Source of the DNA: an uncultured Porphyromonadaceae bacterium
Lineage (GTDB): Bacteria > Bacteroidota > Bacteroidia > Bacteroidales > Muribaculaceae
Direction of reading: 5' to 3'
NCBI GenBank assembly: GCA_947175715.1
Contig: CAMWOD010000025.1
Location: forward strand, 1-8,959
Length of the DNA: 8,959 nt
A model generated the notes under the pieces. The model did no database searches. It saw only the letters and a list, made by a program, of their open reading frames with translations, and was not told where the DNA came from. A program made the translations under genes and the position numbers. Shown here piece after piece: positions 5,678 through 8,959 of the stretch. The stretch's first letter is position 1; every line of letters begins with the position of its first letter.

Positions 5678-6882
5678 CCGACGACGCAACAGGCCAGCAG
5701 GAGGATCGTAAAGATAATGTTGAGGTAAGTCCTCACATGACAACTACCGTTGCGCAATCCACCAGGAAAGGGTGGGGTAGGTGGCGTGGTGTGCTCTGCG
5801 TGGCATGGTGGTGCTGTGTGGTGTTGAGCTGTATATGTCTTGTCGCTTCGGCCTATGGCGGTTGTATCAATCCCGAGATTACCTCACTTGGTGCGACTAT
5901 GGCAATGGCCCTTCCCATATTTATAATGATAGTTATTGTAGTGGGTATAATAAGCCTATGGATTTCACGCTGGGGCGCCGCGGTGTGCGCTGCTGTTTTG
6001 ATAGCATGCAGTGGTCCGATCCTGGAGTATGCTCCCGTCAATTTTCCTCGCAAAATGCCTGATGAGCAGGAGCTACGTGACAATTCTTTTACCTTCATGT
6101 CGTACAATGTGTTTGGTTTTACACAGTTTCCTGGAGTTGTGCCTAACGATACCACCAATCCCACTATATCTTATATACTTAAAGAGGACCCTGATGTGGC
6201 GTGTCTGATAGAATGCCTTACACTTAATCCGCATTTTTACTCACATGTCACTCAAATGCAAATCGATAGCTTGACAACACGCTATCCTTATTACAAAATT
6301 GGTGCGGAGGGAAGTAGCCTGTTCTCCAAGTATCCGATCACACCAATAGAAATTGAGAAGCCTAACAGCTTTGCCAATCAGGTGTCGGCATTTAATGTGT
6401 CGATTCATGGACGTGATGTCACTGTAATAGCTGTACACCTGGCGTCATGGGGCTTGGGCAACGACGATCGTGCGATGTATAACAATTTTACACACCTCGG
6501 AGTGTTAGGGAAAATATGGGGAGTGCGCCAACAGTGGTATGATAAGCTTGACAAGGCTTTCCGTGAGCGTGCCAAGCAGGCACACGAGTTGCGTGAGCTA
6601 ATTAACCGCGTAGGTGGGGAGAATGTAATAGTAGCGGGCGATTTCAATGATATACCTGATAGCTATGCTCTGCGCACTATAATGGGCGATGATTTTCATA
6701 GCGTTTACTCAGAGAGAGGGCTTGGACCTGCAATAACTTATCACGGAAATAAATTTTACTTTCGCATAGACCATATACTTTATCGCGGATTTCTCGACCC
6801 ATTGTGGGTGCGTATCGGACAAAAGAAATATTCCGACCATTTCCCCATGTTCACCCAATTCTATTTCACAGATAAATCTTGA
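5674..6882 (+). CDS. Membrane-anchored endonuclease/exonuclease/phosphatase (EEP) family protein
   Basis: A 402-residue protein with an N-terminal membrane domain and a C-terminal EEP (DNase I-like) metal-dependent phosphoesterase domain. Three hydrophobic segments lie at about 39-60, 72-96 and 101-117. Basic residues before the first (RKGWGRWRG) and at R99 suggest N-in, which puts the catalytic domain in the periplasm. EEP motifs in order: SYNVFGF (N145), a metal-site Glu in CLIEC (E180), AVHLASWG (H255), AGDFND (D323, N325), RIDHILY (D366) and SDHFP (D388, H389). All core catalytic residues are present. The family hydrolyses phosphodiesters in nucleic acids, lipids or small molecules; the substrate cannot be read here. 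The ATGA overlap with the second rhomboid gives a coupled three-gene unit. Confidence 0.92.
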   Translation: MTDDATGQQEDRKDNVEVSPHMTTTVAQSTRKGWGRWRGVLCVAWWCCVVLSCICLVASAYGGCINPEITSLGATMAMALPIFIMIVIVVGIISLWISRWGAAVCAAVLIACSGPILEYAPVNFPRKMPDEQELRDNSFTFMSYNVFGFTQFPGVVPNDTTNPTISYILKEDPDVACLIECLTLNPHFYSHVTQMQIDSLTTRYPYYKIGAEGSSLFSKYPITPIEIEKPNSFANQVSAFNVSIHGRDVTVIAVHLASWGLGNDDRAMYNNFTHLGVLGKIWGVRQQWYDKLDKAFRERAKQAHELRELINRVGGENVIVAGDFNDIPDSYALRTIMGDDFHSVYSERGLGPAITYHGNKFYFRIDHILYRGFLDPLWVRIGQKKYSDHFPMFTQFYFTDKS

Positions 6883-6907
6883 ATATCACAACTTTTAATC
6901 TTATAAA

Positions 6908-8959
6908 ATGAACCGAACATTGTTATTCACAGCTATCGGAGCCTGCTTGGCATCCGTACCAGCCACATCAACGGCTGCTGAGCGCGTTAATCCTATCACC
7001 GCTCCTTACACCACGGTATATCAGATACCACCTTTCGACAAGATTCAGGCATCTGATTACATGCCGGCTCTGAAGGCCGCTATAGCCAACCGTCAAGCTC
7101 AGATTGACCGTATAGCCAACAACCCCGAAGCGCCCACATTCGACAACACAATCCTTGCGATGGAGGAAGCCGGTGATGAGGTGTCAAAAGTAGCGCTGCT
7201 ATTTAATTCAATAGAGGAGGCGCTATCTTCTCCCGAGATAGTCGAAGTGGCCGAGGTGTTCAATCCCATGCTATCGCAATCATCGGATGAGATAATGATG
7301 AACGATAAACTTTTCGCTCGTATAAAAACTCTCTATGACAATCGAAAATCGGCGAATTATTCTACACCACAGCTGAGAGCCGTTGAGGAGGCTTACCGCA
7401 ACTTTGTGCGCAATGGCGCATTGCTCAACGATGCTGACAAGGATCGCCAGAAGGCTATAAATACCAAGCTTGCCGACCTTTATTTCAAGTTCAACCGCAA
7501 TTTGCTGAGCGCTACCAATGATTTTGCCGTTTTTGTTTCTGACCCCGGCCAACTTTCAGGTCTTTCAAAGGGTGTAATCGCCGTTGCGGCAGAAGAAGCC
7601 GCCAATCGCGGCAAAGCAGGCCAGTGGGCATTCACTTTGCACGCTCCCTCACGCCTGGCAGTTCTTGAGTCGGCCGAGAATCGTGACCTGCGTAAGCAGA
7701 TTTATCAGGGTTACATGAACCTCGCCGGTTCGGGCAATTATAATAATAAACCCATAATCAACGAAATTCTTAAAGCTCGTGCAGAAAAGGCTAAATTGCT
7801 TGGATATCCCACATTTGCTGCCTATATGACCGAAAATGTGATGGCCAAAACACCACAAGCTGCTGAGGAACTCCTTATGAAAATTTGGACACCGGCCGTA
7901 GCGCGTGCCAACCAAGAGGTGTCGGAAATGCAGGTGATAGTTGACGAGCAGGGTCTTGACTTCAAAATTGCTCCCTGGGATTATTATTACTATGCCGAAA
8001 AACTGCGTCAGAAGAAGTATGCCATCGACACCGAAGAGGTAGCTGCATATTTCCCTGTTGAAAATGTGAAGAAAGGTATATTCTCATTGGCCAACCGTCT
8101 TTACGGTATAAACTTTACTCCAATACCTGATGCTCCCAAGTATCATCCCGACGTGGATGTGTACGAAGTGACAGATGCTGAGGGTAACCACGTGGCTGTA
8201 TTTATGACCGACTATTTCACTCGACCCTCTAAGCGTCAAGGTGCGTGGATGTACGTATTCAACGAGTCTTACACCGACCGTGATGGCAAGTCAGTACGAC
8301 CGATTGTATATAATGTGGCCAACTTTGCCAAACCTACCGCAGAGCAACCGTCACTTCTGTCGCTCGACGAGGTTGAGACTTTGTTCCATGAATTTGGCCA
8401 CGGACTCCACGGCATGCTTACAAAGGCTGCATTGCGCTCGCAATCAGGAACAAATGTCGACCGTGACTTCGTAGAACTTCCGTCGCAGATAAATGAGCAT
8501 TGGGCCATGGAGCCTGAATTGCTGCGCGAATATGCTCGCCACTACGTCACCAACGAAGTGATACCCGACTCTCTCATCAATAAGCTCCTCGCTGCTTCTA
8601 CACATAATCAAGGATTCACCACTACCGAACTCGTGGGTGCCGCATTACTCGACCTCAAATATGGAGCGCTTAATCCAACTGAGGATGTTGATGTCGATGC
8701 TTTCGAGGCACAGGTGGCTCAACAGCTTGGCATGCCAGGTGAGATTGCCTATCGTTACCGCTCACCTTACTTCAAGCATATATTTGGCTCGGATGGCTAC
8801 GCATCCGGATATTACACATACCTGTGGGCCGAGGTGCTTGATGCCGATGGATTTGAATTGTTCAAGGAAAAAGGCGTGTTTGATCCTGCAACTGCTCGCT
8901 CTTTCCGTGAAAACATTCTCGAAATGGGTGGCAGCGAAGACCCGATGACTCTATACATT
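6908..8959 (+). CDS. dcp: Exported M3-family peptidase, dipeptidyl carboxypeptidase type (3' end beyond window)
   Basis: Zinc metallopeptidase that, in Dcp-type members, removes dipeptides from the C-termini of oligopeptides. The frame is open for all 684 codons from ATG 6908 to the window edge. Zinc site: HEFGH at 494-498, with E523 in FVELPSQINEHW as the third ligand. The C-terminal FGSDGYASGYYTYLWAEVLDADGF region (about 626-649, with H624 and several Tyr) is the substrate-clamping element typical of Dcp. Residues 1-24 form a signal peptide (MNRTLLFTAIGACLASVPATSTAA), probably cut near TAA-E. IGAC at 10-13 could be read as a lipobox, but the hydrophobic core before it is short. The reading ends at PMTLYI; Dcp proteins usually continue for another 20-25 residues. 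It starts 25 nt after the EEP stop. No convincing promoter is seen in that gap, so it may be read from upstream. Confidence 0.94.
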   Translation, partial: MNRTLLFTAIGACLASVPATSTAAERVNPITAPYTTVYQIPPFDKIQASDYMPALKAAIANRQAQIDRIANNPEAPTFDNTILAMEEAGDEVSKVALLFNSIEEALSSPEIVEVAEVFNPMLSQSSDEIMMNDKLFARIKTLYDNRKSANYSTPQLRAVEEAYRNFVRNGALLNDADKDRQKAINTKLADLYFKFNRNLLSATNDFAVFVSDPGQLSGLSKGVIAVAAEEAANRGKAGQWAFTLHAPSRLAVLESAENRDLRKQIYQGYMNLAGSGNYNNKPIINEILKARAEKAKLLGYPTFAAYMTENVMAKTPQAAEELLMKIWTPAVARANQEVSEMQVIVDEQGLDFKIAPWDYYYYAEKLRQKKYAIDTEEVAAYFPVENVKKGIFSLANRLYGINFTPIPDAPKYHPDVDVYEVTDAEGNHVAVFMTDYFTRPSKRQGAWMYVFNESYTDRDGKSVRPIVYNVANFAKPTAEQPSLLSLDEVETLFHEFGHGLHGMLTKAALRSQSGTNVDRDFVELPSQINEHWAMEPELLREYARHYVTNEVIPDSLINKLLAASTHNQGFTTTELVGAALLDLKYGALNPTEDVDVDAFEAQVAQQLGMPGEIAYRYRSPYFKHIFGSDGYASGYYTYLWAEVLDADGFELFKEKGVFDPATARSFRENILEMGGSEDPMTLYI

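Noticed and set aside
6879..6903. TTG / TAATCTTA as a promoter for the M3 peptidase
   Set aside because: The -7 candidate does not fit TAnnTTTG and the spacing is too short. I could not support a promoter here.

Overview
The window looks like chromosomal DNA from a gut Bacteroidales bacterium, possibly of the Muribaculaceae. Three things suggest this: promoter-like TAnnTTTG boxes of the Bacteroidetes type, start codons without clear Shine-Dalgarno sequences, and a gene set (tandem rhomboids followed by a membrane-anchored endonuclease/exonuclease/phosphatase protein, and an exported Dcp-type M3 peptidase) that I associate with this order. The placement rests on pattern recognition, not on a search.

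Left half, minus strand (3204 down to 1): a Y-family translesion DNA polymerase, a 73-residue YolD-like protein, an Ogt-type O6-alkylguanine-DNA alkyltransferase, and an acyltransferase-3 membrane protein that runs off the left edge. The first three are packed tightly (18-nt gap, then a 29-nt overlap) and read as a DNA-damage tolerance and direct-repair operon. The acyltransferase follows 24 nt later and may be co-transcribed, but it does a different job.

Centre (3205-3269): a compact divergent promoter region separates the polymerase from glutamate racemase (murI, plus strand). The two putative -7 boxes are only 22 bp apart, so the promoters overlap. A perfect 10-bp palindrome lies between the boxes, and an 8-bp inverted repeat puts the same sequence just upstream of both start codons. 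The polymerase transcript is predicted to be leaderless or nearly so.

Right half, plus strand (3270-8959): murI (D-glutamate for peptidoglycan), then a tightly overlapping trio of two rhomboid intramembrane serine proteases and a three-helix membrane protein with an apparently periplasmic EEP catalytic domain. An exported zinc dipeptidyl carboxypeptidase of family M3 follows and is cut by the right edge about 20-25 residues before its expected end. No RNA gene, insertion sequence, CRISPR array or gene-free stretch over 300 bases was seen. Most genes belong to known families. The items most worth a second look are the polymerase/YolD-like/Ogt cassette and the divergent control region it shares with murI.
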